Origin: Priapulus caudatus
Lineage: Eukaryota; Priapulida; Priapulimorpha; Priapulimorphida; Priapulidae
DNA: 31,789 bases
Reading direction: 5' to 3'
NCBI RefSeq assembly: GCF_000485595.1
Contig: NW_014577871.1
Location: 1-31,789, forward strand
A program made the translations under genes and the position numbers. Position 1 is the first letter of the stretch; the number at the start of each line of letters is the position of its first letter. This document shows positions 31,514 to 31,789 of the stretch, piece by piece. The notes under the pieces were generated by a model that saw only the letters and a program-made list of their open reading frames with translations, was not told the origin of the DNA and did no database searches.

Positions 31514-31649
31514 TTATCAAACATGGCCGTATATGTCTTTTTGGTTCGTTTGCATTTGATAAACAGCAGTTTGCCAAATTACGGAGAGTTGAGTTTGATT
31601 TCACATTGGCAGGATAAAATCAGGACAATCAAATTACCAACTAGCATAT

Positions 31650-31742
31650 TTACCTCCGCGCAACGGAGTTGCAGGGAGGTAATGTAATCGCTCTCGTGTG
31701 TGTTCGTGTGTGTGTTTGTGTGTGTGTTCGTGTGTGTGTGTA
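31650..31742 (+). repeat. Hairpin-headed repeat with GT microsatellite tail
   Basis: An ACCTCCGCGCAACGGAG-type hairpin sequence at about 31651-31680 is followed by a (GT)n tract with TTCG interruptions at 31692-31742. It resembles the CCTCCGCCAAGGAGG-type repeats I know from other invertebrate genomes, but that comparison is from memory. Confidence 0.5.
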
Positions 31743-31789
31743 GCCAGCAGCGAGCCAGCTGTTATACACATGTATACATGTTATACGCG

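Noticed and set aside
31131-31604. Pro-Gly-Gln-Leu and Asn-Tyr-Pro-Pro repeat ORFs
   Set aside because: They are translations of the foldback minisatellite arms.

Overview
This looks like nuclear DNA of an invertebrate animal. Genes are split by GT-AG introns. One gene is a clear metazoan PLAA orthologue. Interstitial telomere-type repeats (CCCTAA/TTAGGG) occur, and the background is AT-rich with many short non-autonomous DNA transposons. The species cannot be named from the sequence. No rRNA, tRNA, bacterial operon or CRISPR array was seen.

Layout. 1-2766 is layered transposon debris: a 535-bp element with TTAA at both ends, a hAT-like element with 6-bp target duplications, and the right end of a family with CAGTCAACCTCG termini. 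2820-4631 (+) is an intact 600-residue ORF ending in a PHD finger. Tail-to-tail with it, 87 bp away, is a seven-exon minus-strand gene (4719-9082) that I spliced in frame to about 824 residues. It is a P-element/THAP9-type transposase with a winged-helix-like N-terminus. One catalytic Asp appears to be Gly. 9136-11036 is again repeats, one of them carrying telomere-type DNA. An assembly gap covers 11209-11614.

11615-14093 (+) is the 3' part of an unnamed transposase-like gene (DFAENY ... TDG ... GKGPSDG motifs) with one frame offset. 15196-16517 (-) is a two-exon PIF/Harbinger transposase broken by a frameshift. 16845-18634 holds three well-bounded short elements: one TA-flanked, one with TTAA at both ends, and one hAT with a perfect 8-bp duplication.

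19267-25919 (+) is PLAA, the ubiquitin-binding WD40-PFU-PUL partner of the AAA ATPase p97/VCP. I resolved twelve exons with consistent phases, about 725 residues. The exon for the first WD40 strands was not found. The last exon is strikingly GC-rich. Introns 9 and 11 carry complementary GA and CT tracts.

25920-31789 has no supported gene. It contains a hAT-like element, an element with TTAA at both ends, and a foldback element whose arms are tandem repeats around telomere-type DNA, bounded by a perfect 9-bp direct repeat. PLAA is the only obvious cellular housekeeping gene. The other protein-coding regions belong to, or derive from, three different cut-and-paste transposase lineages. The best candidate for something undescribed is the convergent PHD protein plus P-like transposase pair at 2.8-9.1 kb, as either a two-gene transposon or a domesticated locus.
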